Positions 27,562 to 34,799 of a stretch of 48,467 nucleotides of DNA are shown one piece after another. The stretch is from Halorubrum coriense DSM 10284. Lineage in GTDB: Archaea > Halobacteriota > Halobacteria > Halobacteriales > Haloferacaceae. How positions within the stretch are numbered: the first letter of the stretch is position 1; the number at the start of each line of letters is the position of its first letter. The stretch spans positions 18,714 to 67,180 of the forward strand of contig NZ_AOJL01000051.1 in NCBI RefSeq assembly GCF_000337035.1. The letters run 5' to 3'. A program made the translations under genes and the position numbers. The notes under the pieces are model-generated. The model did not search any database. It was not told the DNA's origin and saw nothing but the letters and a program-made list of their open reading frames with translations.

Positions 27562-29589
27562 TCAGAACTTCTCTAACAGGTCGCCGTAGAACTCGCCGCC
27601 GCGGTCGTCCGCGAGCTTCTCGACGATGAGTTCCGGCGTCGACCGCGCGAGGTGCCCCTTCTTCGGCGAGCGGTTCACCCGGAGTTCGCCGTCGACGAGC
27701 CCCTCGGCCTCGATGCCGTCGACCGCGACCGCGAAGTCGGCGGCGTCGCTGATCTCGCGCGCGAGGTGCGAGACGAAGACGGCGGTCGCGTCCTGCTCGT
27801 CGAGCGCCTCCAGGATCCCCGCGATGATCTTCGCCGAGGCCCCGGGCTCGGTGATCGACTCCAGTTCGTCGACGAGGACGAGCCGGCCGTCCGCGCCGTC
27901 GACGAGGTCGCCGAAGTCGCGGAGCGTCGCCTCGAACGCGCCCGCGTCGAGGGTCCCCTGCGACTTCGCGTAGTAGTGGACCTCCTCGAACCGCTCGACG
28001 GTCGCCGACTCGGCCGGCACGGGCATCCCCATCTGCGCGAGGACGACGACGAGGGCGACCAGGTCGAGCGTCGACGTCTTCCCGCCGGAGTTCACCCCGG
28101 AGAGCAGCGTCGCGCCCGAGACGGCGTAGTCGACGGGCTCGGCGTCCGCGAAGTCGACGTCGAGCAGCGGGGAGCGGCCCCCCTCGATGCGGAAGCCACC
28201 GGACGCGTCGTCGCCGGCGTCCCCCCCGTCGGGCCCGACCACCTCCGGCAGCGTACAGTCGAAGTCGCGCGCGAACCGCGCGATCGCCAGCTCGACGTCG
28301 AGCTCTAGTGCGTCGCGGACCAGCGCCTCGACCGGCTCGCGGAGGTCTCCGAGGTCGCTCGCGAGGTCGGCCTTCAGCGTCGCCGCCCGGCGGTCGCGGG
28401 CCGCGGAGAGCTCGGTCCGGAGCCGCGAGACGGCGCTCTCGTCGTGGTCGACCGGGAAGGAGGGGTCGCCGCCGAAGACGCGCTCGGCGAGCTCCGCCTC
28501 CTCGGGCTCCAGGCGGAGCGCGTCGGCGAGGTGGTCGCGGGCGGCGTCGACCGCCTCGTCGTACTCGTCTGCGAGCTCGCGGTCGAGGAGCGAGTCCACG
28601 CGCGCGCCCTGCTCGACGAGGGAGAGGAAGTCGGTCCCCTCGATGGTCACGTCGCGCTCGCGGATCGCCTCGCGCAGCCGGTCGTCGGCGACGGACGCGG
28701 CCGTCGACACCCCGGCGTCGAGGTCGTCGACGGCGGCGGTCAGCCGGTCTAACTCCGCGTCGCCGGCGATGGTCCCGTCGTCGTCGAGCCGCGAGAGCGC
28801 GTCGCGCAGGCGGTCGAGGTCGACGGGCGGGCCGTCCTCGGAGACGGGGTCGCCGGCCGCCGCGGCCGCCTCGTGGACCGCCGCGGCCGCCTCCAGCCGC
28901 TCGCGGTTCTCGGCGAAGAACGCCAGCAGGCGCTCCGGGACCGTCTCCGCGGGCGAGTCGAGCGCGTCCGGGCGGACGACCACGTCGCCCTCCACGTCGA
29001 GGCCGGCGAACGACTCGTCTAAGACGATCACGGAGGCGTACGACCGACCGAGCTCGGAGACGTCGCGCGCGTCCTCGACGGTCTCGACGGAGAGCTCGGG
29101 GACCGCGCTCTCGGCGCGCGCGAGCGTCTCCGCGTCGGCGGTCGCGAGGCAGCGGTCGCGGACGCGGACGGTCGGCGGGTCCGACAGGGGCGCGCAGTCC
29201 GCGAGCGCCTCGCGGACCGCCGGGTCTGGGTCGCGCGCCGCCGCGGCGGCGGCGAACGACTGCGCCTCCTCGATCCGCGAGGCGGACGCGCTCGGGTAGA
29301 ACGTCTCCAGGCGCTTCGCCGCGTAGTCGGTGACGGTGCGCTCGCGCAGCAGGTCGATCGCCTCCCGGTACAGCTCGCGTGCGCGATCGGTGGCGAGCAC
29401 GCGCCCGTCGTCGCCGTGGCGGCGGCGGATCGCCCCGCGGGCGATGCGGGCCGCGCGGGCCTCGTTGACGCCCGGCGCGCGGGCGATGGCGGCCACGTCG
29501 CCGGACTCGACGGTCGCGGCCGGGTCGTCGAGCTCGCGCAGCGCCGCGGCCGTCTTGGCACCGACGCCGGGGATCGCCTCCAGCTCCAT
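27562..29589 (-). CDS. MutS-like ATPase with helix-hairpin-helix domain
   Basis: A 675-residue protein of the MutS/MutS2-related group known from archaea. The N-terminus is a helix-hairpin-helix DNA-binding region (EAIPGVGAKTAAALREL, then ARAPGVNEARAARIARG; residues 4-55). A long helical, charged middle follows (about 60-440), then a MutS-type ATPase: Walker A GVNSGGKTS near residue 495, Walker B RLVLVDELES near 568, and FVSHLAREI near the end. No endonuclease (Smr) domain and no N-terminal mismatch-binding domain are seen, so classic mismatch repair is unlikely; a role at branched DNA is possible. A TATA-like CCTTTAGAC lies about 28 bases before the ATG. Confidence 0.88.
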   Translation of the reverse strand: MELEAIPGVGAKTAAALRELDDPAATVESGDVAAIARAPGVNEARAARIARGAIRRRHGDDGRVLATDRARELYREAIDLLRERTVTDYAAKRLETFYPSASASRIEEAQSFAAAAAARDPDPAVREALADCAPLSDPPTVRVRDRCLATADAETLARAESAVPELSVETVEDARDVSELGRSYASVIVLDESFAGLDVEGDVVVRPDALDSPAETVPERLLAFFAENRERLEAAAAVHEAAAAAGDPVSEDGPPVDLDRLRDALSRLDDDGTIAGDAELDRLTAAVDDLDAGVSTAASVADDRLREAIRERDVTIEGTDFLSLVEQGARVDSLLDRELADEYDEAVDAARDHLADALRLEPEEAELAERVFGGDPSFPVDHDESAVSRLRTELSAARDRRAATLKADLASDLGDLREPVEALVRDALELDVELAIARFARDFDCTLPEVVGPDGGDAGDDASGGFRIEGGRSPLLDVDFADAEPVDYAVSGATLLSGVNSGGKTSTLDLVALVVVLAQMGMPVPAESATVERFEEVHYYAKSQGTLDAGAFEATLRDFGDLVDGADGRLVLVDELESITEPGASAKIIAGILEALDEQDATAVFVSHLAREISDAADFAVAVDGIEAEGLVDGELRVNRSPKKGHLARSTPELIVEKLADDRGGEFYGDLLEKF

Positions 29590-29720
29590 CTACTCGCCGG
29601 TATCGCGGCGACGGTCTAAAGGATGAGGGTCGCTCCCGCGGTCCGGCGGCGCGCGTCCCCGGACGAGGACCGGCGTGCCGGGTGCGACGCCCTTTTTCGC
29701 GCTCACCGCGAACGCCGGCC

Positions 29721-30647
29721 ATGAGCCAAGACGCGCGCGCCGTCGGCGACGGGTCGCTCGACCCCGAGACGGCGACGAAGGCGGCGAGCGCCCGCGAGGC
29801 GCTCGGCGAGCGCGACGGGGTCTTGATCGCGTTCTCGGGGGGCGTCGACTCGGCGGTGGTGGCCGCGCTGGCGGCGGACGCGCTCGGCGACGACGCCGTG
29901 GCGTGTACCGCCCGCAGCGAGACGCTACCGGCGGCGGAGCTCGACGACGCGAGGCGGGTCGCCGACGAGATCGGGATCCGCCACGAGACGGTGACGTTCT
30001 CCGAACTCGACGACCCGGACTTCGTCGCCAACGACGGCGACCGCTGTTATCACTGCCGAACGATGCGGCTCGGCCGGATGTACGAGGCGGCCAAGGAGCT
30101 CGGCATCGGAGTCGTCTGCGACGGGACGAACGCCGACGACCCGGGGGAGGGACACCGGCCCGGGCTCCGCGCGGTCGAGGAGCTCGACGTGTCTTCCCCG
30201 CTGCTCGACGCCGGGATCGCGAAGGAGGAGGTCCGCGCGATCGCCGAGTCGTACGACCTCTCGGTGGCCGACAAACCGTCGATGGCGTGCCTCTCCTCGC
30301 GGATCCCGACCGGGTTGGAGGTGACCGAGGAGCGGCTGACTCGCGTCGAAAAGGCGGAGCGGGTCCTCCGCGAGTGGGGCTTCGAGGGGTTCCGCGTGCG
30401 CGACCACGACGGCCTCGCGCGCGTCGAGATCGCGCCCGACGAACTGGAGCGCGCGCTCGACCCGGCCTTCGCCGACGCCGTCCACGAGCACCTCTCCGAC
30501 CTCGGCTTCGAGTACGTCACGCTCGACATGGCGGGCTACCGGACCGGCAGCGTGAGCCCGGACGGCGACGGCGAGGAGAGCGGGGACGACGAGGGGCCCG
30601 TGGACGGCGACGACGGCGTCGACATCGACCGACGGTATCCGCGCTGA
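29721..30647 (+). CDS. larE: LarE-type ATP-dependent sulfur transferase (PP-loop)
   Basis: Member of the PP-loop family that supplies sulfur for the nickel-pincer cofactor of lactate racemase and related enzymes. The 308 residues show the ATP site FSGGVDSAVVA near residue 40, CYHC (Cys109, Cys112) and SMACLSSRIPTG, whose Cys190 aligns with the sulfur-donating cysteine of LarE. The C-terminal 30 residues are acidic. I chose ATG 29721 because CTTTTTCGC lies about 28 bases upstream; a longer frame opens 39 bases earlier but would include the promoter. No larB, larC or racemase gene is in the window, so the end product is unknown. Confidence 0.88.
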   Translation: MSQDARAVGDGSLDPETATKAASAREALGERDGVLIAFSGGVDSAVVAALAADALGDDAVACTARSETLPAAELDDARRVADEIGIRHETVTFSELDDPDFVANDGDRCYHCRTMRLGRMYEAAKELGIGVVCDGTNADDPGEGHRPGLRAVEELDVSSPLLDAGIAKEEVRAIAESYDLSVADKPSMACLSSRIPTGLEVTEERLTRVEKAERVLREWGFEGFRVRDHDGLARVEIAPDELERALDPAFADAVHEHLSDLGFEYVTLDMAGYRTGSVSPDGDGEESGDDEGPVDGDDGVDIDRRYPR

Positions 30648-30777
30648 GCCGCGGCTCGCGCGCCCGCCGCGGCGCTCGCGCGTTCGACGGCGGCGAGGGT
30701 CAGCGGGCGTTCGCCGCGTTATCACCGGAGAGAACCCGGCGGGAACGCTTATAAACCGTGTTATTCAATCGACACCT

Positions 30778-30981
30778 ATGCGCGAGGCGCAGACGCTGGC
30801 GGTGATAGCCGGCGGCGTCGGCGGAGCCGTGGGGGCGTTCGTCGGCGTCGCGGTCGGCGGGTCCGCCCTCTCGGTGACGCTGACGACCCTCGGAGTCGCG
30901 ACCGTGGTCGGCGTCGGGGTCATCGCGAGCGCGGTCATCGCCGGGGACGTCGAGTTCCTCGCCGACGCGGACGGCGAATGA
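30778..30981 (+). CDS. Small membrane protein, function unknown
   Basis: A 67-residue protein made almost entirely of two hydrophobic, Gly/Ala/Val-rich segments (about 7-32 and 33-56), then a short acidic tail. No family recognised. The TATA box GCTTATAAAC ends about 20 bases before the ATG, its centre about 27, so a leaderless gene is well supported. It is 46 bases before serB and could share its transcript. Confidence 0.7.
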   Translation: MREAQTLAVIAGGVGGAVGAFVGVAVGGSALSVTLTTLGVATVVGVGVIASAVIAGDVEFLADADGE

Positions 30982-31027
30982 GCCGCCGACCGCGCGCTTC
31001 AAGGTCCCGCCGCGACGAACGGGTCCC

Positions 31028-31678
31028 ATGAGTCTCATCGCGTTCGACTTCGACGGGACGCTCTCCGACTCCGAGATGACGGTCCTGCTCGCCGAGCGGG
31101 CGGGCGTCGCCGACGAGGTCGCCGAGATCACCGAGCGGGCGATGAACGACAAACTCAGCTACGCCGAGAGCCTCTACCGCCGCGCGGCGCTGCTTGAGGG
31201 GCTCCCCGCGGCCGACGTCGAGGACGCGTTCGACGCGGTCCGGATCCGCCCCGGGGCCGCGCGCCTCATCGAGCGCCTGCGCGACGAGGGGCACCACGTC
31301 GCCGTGCTCACGGGCGGGTTCGAGCGCGGCGTCGAGGCGGCGCTGGCCCGCGAGGGCGTCTCGGTCGACACGACAGTCGCGAACCGGCTGCCGACCGACG
31401 CCGACGGGGCGCTCACCGGCGAGGCCGAGGGCCCGCTCATCGAGGGGACGAAGGACGACGCGCTCGCCGACCTCGCGGCCGAGGTCGGGGTCCCGATGCG
31501 CGAGACGGTGGCGGTCGGCGACGGCGCGAACGACCTCCCGATGCTGGAGGTGGCGGGAATCGCGGTCGGCTTCGTCCCGAAGTCCGCGGTGCGCCCGGTC
31601 TGCGACTCCGTGGTCGCCTCGATGTACCGGCTCGGGAAGGTGCTGGAAGCCCACGGCGTGCTCGCGGACGGGGAGTGA
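31028..31678 (+). CDS. serB: Phosphoserine phosphatase (HAD family)
   Basis: Removes phosphate from O-phosphoserine, the last step of serine synthesis. The 216 residues show HAD motif I DFDGTLSDSE (residues 6-15), motif II in VLTGGFERGVEAAL, the motif III lysine in GTKDDALADLA, and motif IV VGDGANDLPML. The DxDG(T)-S-E version and length match SerB. Other phosphate substrates are possible because HAD enzymes overlap. Promoter is unclear; it may be read with the small membrane gene upstream. A strong hairpin follows the stop. Confidence 0.88.
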   Translation: MSLIAFDFDGTLSDSEMTVLLAERAGVADEVAEITERAMNDKLSYAESLYRRAALLEGLPAADVEDAFDAVRIRPGAARLIERLRDEGHHVAVLTGGFERGVEAALAREGVSVDTTVANRLPTDADGALTGEAEGPLIEGTKDDALADLAAEVGVPMRETVAVGDGANDLPMLEVAGIAVGFVPKSAVRPVCDSVVASMYRLGKVLEAHGVLADGE

Positions 31679-31698
31679 AACCCGCCGGAACGCCCGAC

Positions 31699-31729
31699 CG
31701 CGGTCGGCGGGGGGTCCCCGCCGACCGCG
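31699..31729 (+). terminator. Perfect 14-base-pair hairpin between serB and crtY
   Basis: CGCGGTCGGCGGGG (31699-31712), loop GGT, CCCCGCCGACCGCG (31716-31729). The stem is perfect and very stable. It begins 20 bases after the serB stop and lies about 30 bases before the crtY TATA box. No T run follows, so it may act as a 3' end barrier or processing site rather than a standard terminator. Confidence 0.5.
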
Positions 31730-31788
31730 TCCGATACCTGACCATGTTTGGCTCAAGGGTTAATGAACGACGGACCGAACGCGTGGCC

Positions 31789-31830
31789 ATGAGCGTCCTC
31801 GCTGGGGTGATCCGATGCTACCGACGCTGA
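31789..31830 (+). CDS. Putative 13-residue leader peptide overlapping crtY
   Basis: ATG 31789 opens a frame MSVLAGVIRCYRR ending at TGA 31828-31830, beyond the crtY ATG at 31815 and in a different frame. The TATA box GGTTAATGA (31758-31766) is centred 28 bases before 31789, so the mRNA should start at this ATG, not at crtY. The crtY Shine-Dalgarno sequence (GGGGTGATC, 31804-31812) lies inside it. This suggests that a leaderless leader is translated first. It is not proven. Confidence 0.4.
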   Translation: MSVLAGVIRCYRR

Positions 31831-32645
31831 CGTATCTCCAGTTCCATCTCGTCTTCAGTCTCCCCGTTTTGGGACTGCTGTGGTACCTCGCGCCGCGATA
31901 CGACGCCGTCCGGCGGCGACGCGCGACGGTCGGGATCGCGATCCTCGTCGCCATCGCGTACGTCTACACGACGCCGTGGATCAGCTACATGATCCGGCGG
32001 GGGGCGTGGTGGTACGCCGACGGCGCGGTGCTCGTCCGCGCGCTGTCTATCCCCCTCGGCGAGTACCTCTTCTTCACCATCCAGACCGTCGTCACCGCGT
32101 TCGCGCTCCACCTGATCGGGTTCGACCCGACGTTCCGCGAGGGCGACTTCGACCGGAAACCCCGGATCGCCGGGGTCGTCGCGGGGCTCGCGATGGTCGT
32201 CGGGGGGCTCTGGCTCACGACCCTCGACCCCTCGTACCTCTACCTCGGCGGGCTGATCGCGTGGGTCGGTCCGGTGTTCGCGCTCCAGTGGTCCGTCGGC
32301 GGGGGGTACCTCGTCCGGACGCCGCGGATGTGGCTCGCGGCGACGTTCGTTCCGGCCGCGTACTTCTGGGTCGCCGACCGGATCGCGATCGCCATGGGGA
32401 CCTGGAAGATATCGACCGAGTTCACGACCGGGATCGCCGTCCTCGGGCTCCCGATAGAGGAGATGCTCTTCTTCGCCTCGGCGGGCGTGATGACGGTCAA
32501 CGGGCTCGTCCTCTTCGAGTGGGTGCTCGACTGGAACGACGGTCGGGGCGGGGTCGCGGAGCTGGCCCCGTCGGGCGAGACCGAGCGGGACGTGCCCGGG
32601 CCGGAGCCGCCGACCGACCCGGAGCCCGACGCGGTCGATGACTGA
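31815..32645 (+). CDS. crtY: Lycopene beta-cyclase
   Basis: Membrane enzyme that closes both ends of lycopene to form beta-carotene. The 276 residues hold two homologous lycopene-cyclase domains (about 1-115 and 125-245, CrtYc/CrtYd type fused), with roughly seven membrane segments. Each domain has its acidic motif: IPLGEYLFF near 80 and LPIEEMLFF near 215. The start LTYLQFH is typical of the family. The last 35 residues are Pro/Asp/Glu-rich. Start is ATG 31815 with GGGGTGATC upstream; a short frame overlaps. The stop overlaps brp by eight bases, so the two form an operon for retinal. Confidence 0.94.
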   Translation: MLPTLTYLQFHLVFSLPVLGLLWYLAPRYDAVRRRRATVGIAILVAIAYVYTTPWISYMIRRGAWWYADGAVLVRALSIPLGEYLFFTIQTVVTAFALHLIGFDPTFREGDFDRKPRIAGVVAGLAMVVGGLWLTTLDPSYLYLGGLIAWVGPVFALQWSVGGGYLVRTPRMWLAATFVPAAYFWVADRIAIAMGTWKISTEFTTGIAVLGLPIEEMLFFASAGVMTVNGLVLFEWVLDWNDGRGGVAELAPSGETERDVPGPEPPTDPEPDAVDD

Positions 32646-33777
32646 GGCGTCGTCGGCGGGGGCGGCCGAGTCCGGTTCGGCGGACGTACGCGAGCGAGGT
32701 CCCGGAGCGGGGGCCGCGGCGGCCCGCGGTGACGCGGACGCCGCGAGCGAACGCGTCGACCGCTGGTTCGCGTATCGCCCGGCGGTGGCGCTGGCCGCGC
32801 TGTTGCCGATCGGGGCCGTGACCCCCCTGTTTCCGGTCGAAGTCGGCGTCGCGACGTTCGCGCTCGGCACCCTCGTCGTCGGGATGGCGCACGGCGCGGT
32901 CGACCACCTGGTCCCGCTCCGGGGCGCGCCGGACGTGTCGCTCCGGCGGTCGATCGCGGTCGTCTCCGTCGTCTACGCGGTGCTCGGCGGCGCGGTCGTC
33001 GCCGCGTTCTTCGTCGCGCCGGTCGCCGCGTTCGTCGGCTTCATCGCGCTCACGTGGCTCCACTGGGGCCAGGGCGACGTGGCGACGCTCGCGATCGCCG
33101 GCGTCGACCACCTCCCGTCGTCAGCGGAGCGGTGGCTGGCGCTCGCGGTCCGGGGCGGGCTGCCGATGGGCGTCCCCCTGCTCGCGCATCCGGAGGAGTA
33201 CCGGCTGGTGGCCGAGTGGATCGTCGGCCTGTTCCTCGTCGACGCGGGCGCGGCCGCGGCGGCGGTCGACCCGCTGTTCGCGCCCGCGGTACGGATCGGC
33301 GTCGGCGTCGGGATGGCGGCCGCGACGCTGGCGTCCGTCGCCCTCGGCTACCGCCGTGTCCGAGCCGGGCGCGACCCCGGCGGCTGGCACCGCGACGTCG
33401 GCGAGCTCGCGGTCCTGTGGGCGTGGTTCCTGCTGGCCGCGCCGGTGTTCGCCATCGGGGTGTACTTCGCGCTGTGGCACGCGCTCCGGCACGTCGGGCG
33501 GCTCGTGCTGGTCGACCCCGAGGCCGCGGGCGCGGCGTCGGCCGGCGACGCGGTCGGCGCGCTCGCCCGCTTCGGTCGGGACGCCGCGCCGCTGACGCTC
33601 GGCGGGTTCCTCGTGGTCGGCGCGGTCGGGGTCTCCGTGCCGGCCGGCGTGGCGGCACCGGGCGACCTGCTGGCCGTGTCGCTGGTCGCCATCGCCGCGA
33701 TGACGCTGCCTCACGTCGTCGTCGTGGCGTGGCTCGACCGACGGCAGGGCGTCTGGCGGCCGGAAGACGGCGCGTGA
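32638..33777 (+). CDS. brp: Beta-carotene 15,15'-dioxygenase (Brp/Blh)
   Basis: Membrane iron enzyme that splits beta-carotene into two retinals, the chromophore of rhodopsins. The 379 residues have an acidic N-terminus (about 45 residues) and then some eight to nine membrane segments. Iron-ligand histidines are in GMAHGAVDH, TWLHWGQGD, ALWHALRHVG and LPHVVVV. It overlaps the crtY stop and is cotranscribed, giving a two-step lycopene-to-retinal module. No rhodopsin gene is in the window, but the pair implies that the cell makes one. Confidence 0.93.
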   Translation: MTEASSAGAAESGSADVRERGPGAGAAAARGDADAASERVDRWFAYRPAVALAALLPIGAVTPLFPVEVGVATFALGTLVVGMAHGAVDHLVPLRGAPDVSLRRSIAVVSVVYAVLGGAVVAAFFVAPVAAFVGFIALTWLHWGQGDVATLAIAGVDHLPSSAERWLALAVRGGLPMGVPLLAHPEEYRLVAEWIVGLFLVDAGAAAAAVDPLFAPAVRIGVGVGMAAATLASVALGYRRVRAGRDPGGWHRDVGELAVLWAWFLLAAPVFAIGVYFALWHALRHVGRLVLVDPEAAGAASAGDAVGALARFGRDAAPLTLGGFLVVGAVGVSVPAGVAAPGDLLAVSLVAIAAMTLPHVVVVAWLDRRQGVWRPEDGA

Positions 33778-33842
33778 GGCGAGCGGAACGCTCGGTGCCG
33801 ACACCGCACCGTTCTTTGGCGGCGGCGGCGTCCCTCCGGTAG

Positions 33843-34457
33843 ATGGACGAGATCGCGATCCGCGACCCGCGGCCGGCGGACGCCGAGCCGCTGGAGGAAC
33901 TCATCACCTCACATTTCAGCGAGGGGAGCTCCTACGGCGTCGACCTCGGGATCGGCGACCCGACGTACCGCGTGCTGGTCGCGGTCGAGGCGGATGCTGG
34001 CGGCGACGCGAACGGAGGCGGCGTCGAAGGCGGCGGTGACGACGGAGACGACGACGCGATCCTCGGCGTGATGGCGCTCCGCGAGTTCGACGACCCGGTC
34101 GACGTGGCCGAGGAGATGTACTTCTTCGACGACCCCGGCCTGCTCCCCGCCGCGGAGCTGTACGGCCACTTGGAGATGGGGTACGTCCGGGACGGCGCGA
34201 CCGGTCGAGGGATCGGGAGCCGACTCCTCGAACGGCTCCACGAGATCGGCGCGGAGCGGGGCGTCGACCTGTTCCTCGCGGACTCGTGGTACCACGGCGG
34301 CGACGACTCGCCGGAGAAGCTGTTCGGCGCGCACGGCTACGAGACAGTCCACCGCGAGCCGATCGAGCGCCCCGCGGCGGAGTGTCCGAAGTGCGAGGAG
34401 ACGTGTACCTGCGAGGCCGCGCTCGCCGTGCGGCGCGTCGCGGGGACCGAACCGTGA
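33843..34457 (+). CDS. GNAT N-acetyltransferase with C-terminal cysteine cluster
   Basis: The 204 residues show a GNAT fold: N-terminal IRDPRPADAEPLEELI, an acidic Gly/Asp-rich insert (about 50-75), the beta-strand EMGYVRDGATGRGIGSRLLERL with the acetyl-CoA loop (R-x2-G-x-G), and LFGAHGYETVHREPIE. Beyond the usual end lies ECPKCEETCTCEAA with Cys181, Cys184, Cys188 and Cys190, a likely metal knot. Substrate unknown. TTCTTTGGC lies about 30 bases before the ATG. The stop overlaps the next gene (GTGA), so the partner is cotranslated. Confidence 0.82.
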   Translation: MDEIAIRDPRPADAEPLEELITSHFSEGSSYGVDLGIGDPTYRVLVAVEADAGGDANGGGVEGGGDDGDDDAILGVMALREFDDPVDVAEEMYFFDDPGLLPAAELYGHLEMGYVRDGATGRGIGSRLLERLHEIGAERGVDLFLADSWYHGGDDSPEKLFGAHGYETVHREPIERPAAECPKCEETCTCEAALAVRRVAGTEP

Positions 34458-34750
34458 ACCACGACCGCGTCCACGCCCGGGAGCCGTCGCACCACGTCGA
34501 CCGGTGGACGGCGGGCGTCGTCGAGTCGATCGGCGAGCGCGACGGCCACGCCGTCGTGACGGTTCGGCCGGTCGCGCCGGACCGAAAGGAGAACGGCGGA
34601 GCGGAAACGGCGGATGACGGGGAGCGCGGAGAATCCGTCGAGCTGACGCTCACGCTCGCCGTGCGGGATCTGTTCGTGAGCCGGCTGCCGATCGACGACG
34701 GCGAGTCCCCGGTCGGCGAGCGCGTGTGGTACCGGAAGCGGGGCGGCTGA
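34454..34750 (+). CDS. Conserved haloarchaeal protein of unknown function
   Basis: A 98-residue, soluble, mostly beta-strand-like protein. Opens HVDRWTAGVVESIGERDGHAVVTVRP, has a charged middle (DRKENGGAETADDGERG) and ends with VSRLPIDDGESPVGERVWYRKRGG. The family is not recognised. GTG start overlaps the acetyltransferase stop by four bases, so the two are likely partners, perhaps as substrate-binding and catalytic parts, which is a guess. Next gene is convergent, 49 bases away. Confidence 0.75.
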   Translation: MNHDRVHAREPSHHVDRWTAGVVESIGERDGHAVVTVRPVAPDRKENGGAETADDGERGESVELTLTLAVRDLFVSRLPIDDGESPVGERVWYRKRGG

Positions 34751-34799
34751 GCGGGCTTGACGGGGACGTCGGTAAGACGAGTCCCCGGCGGCGACGCGA

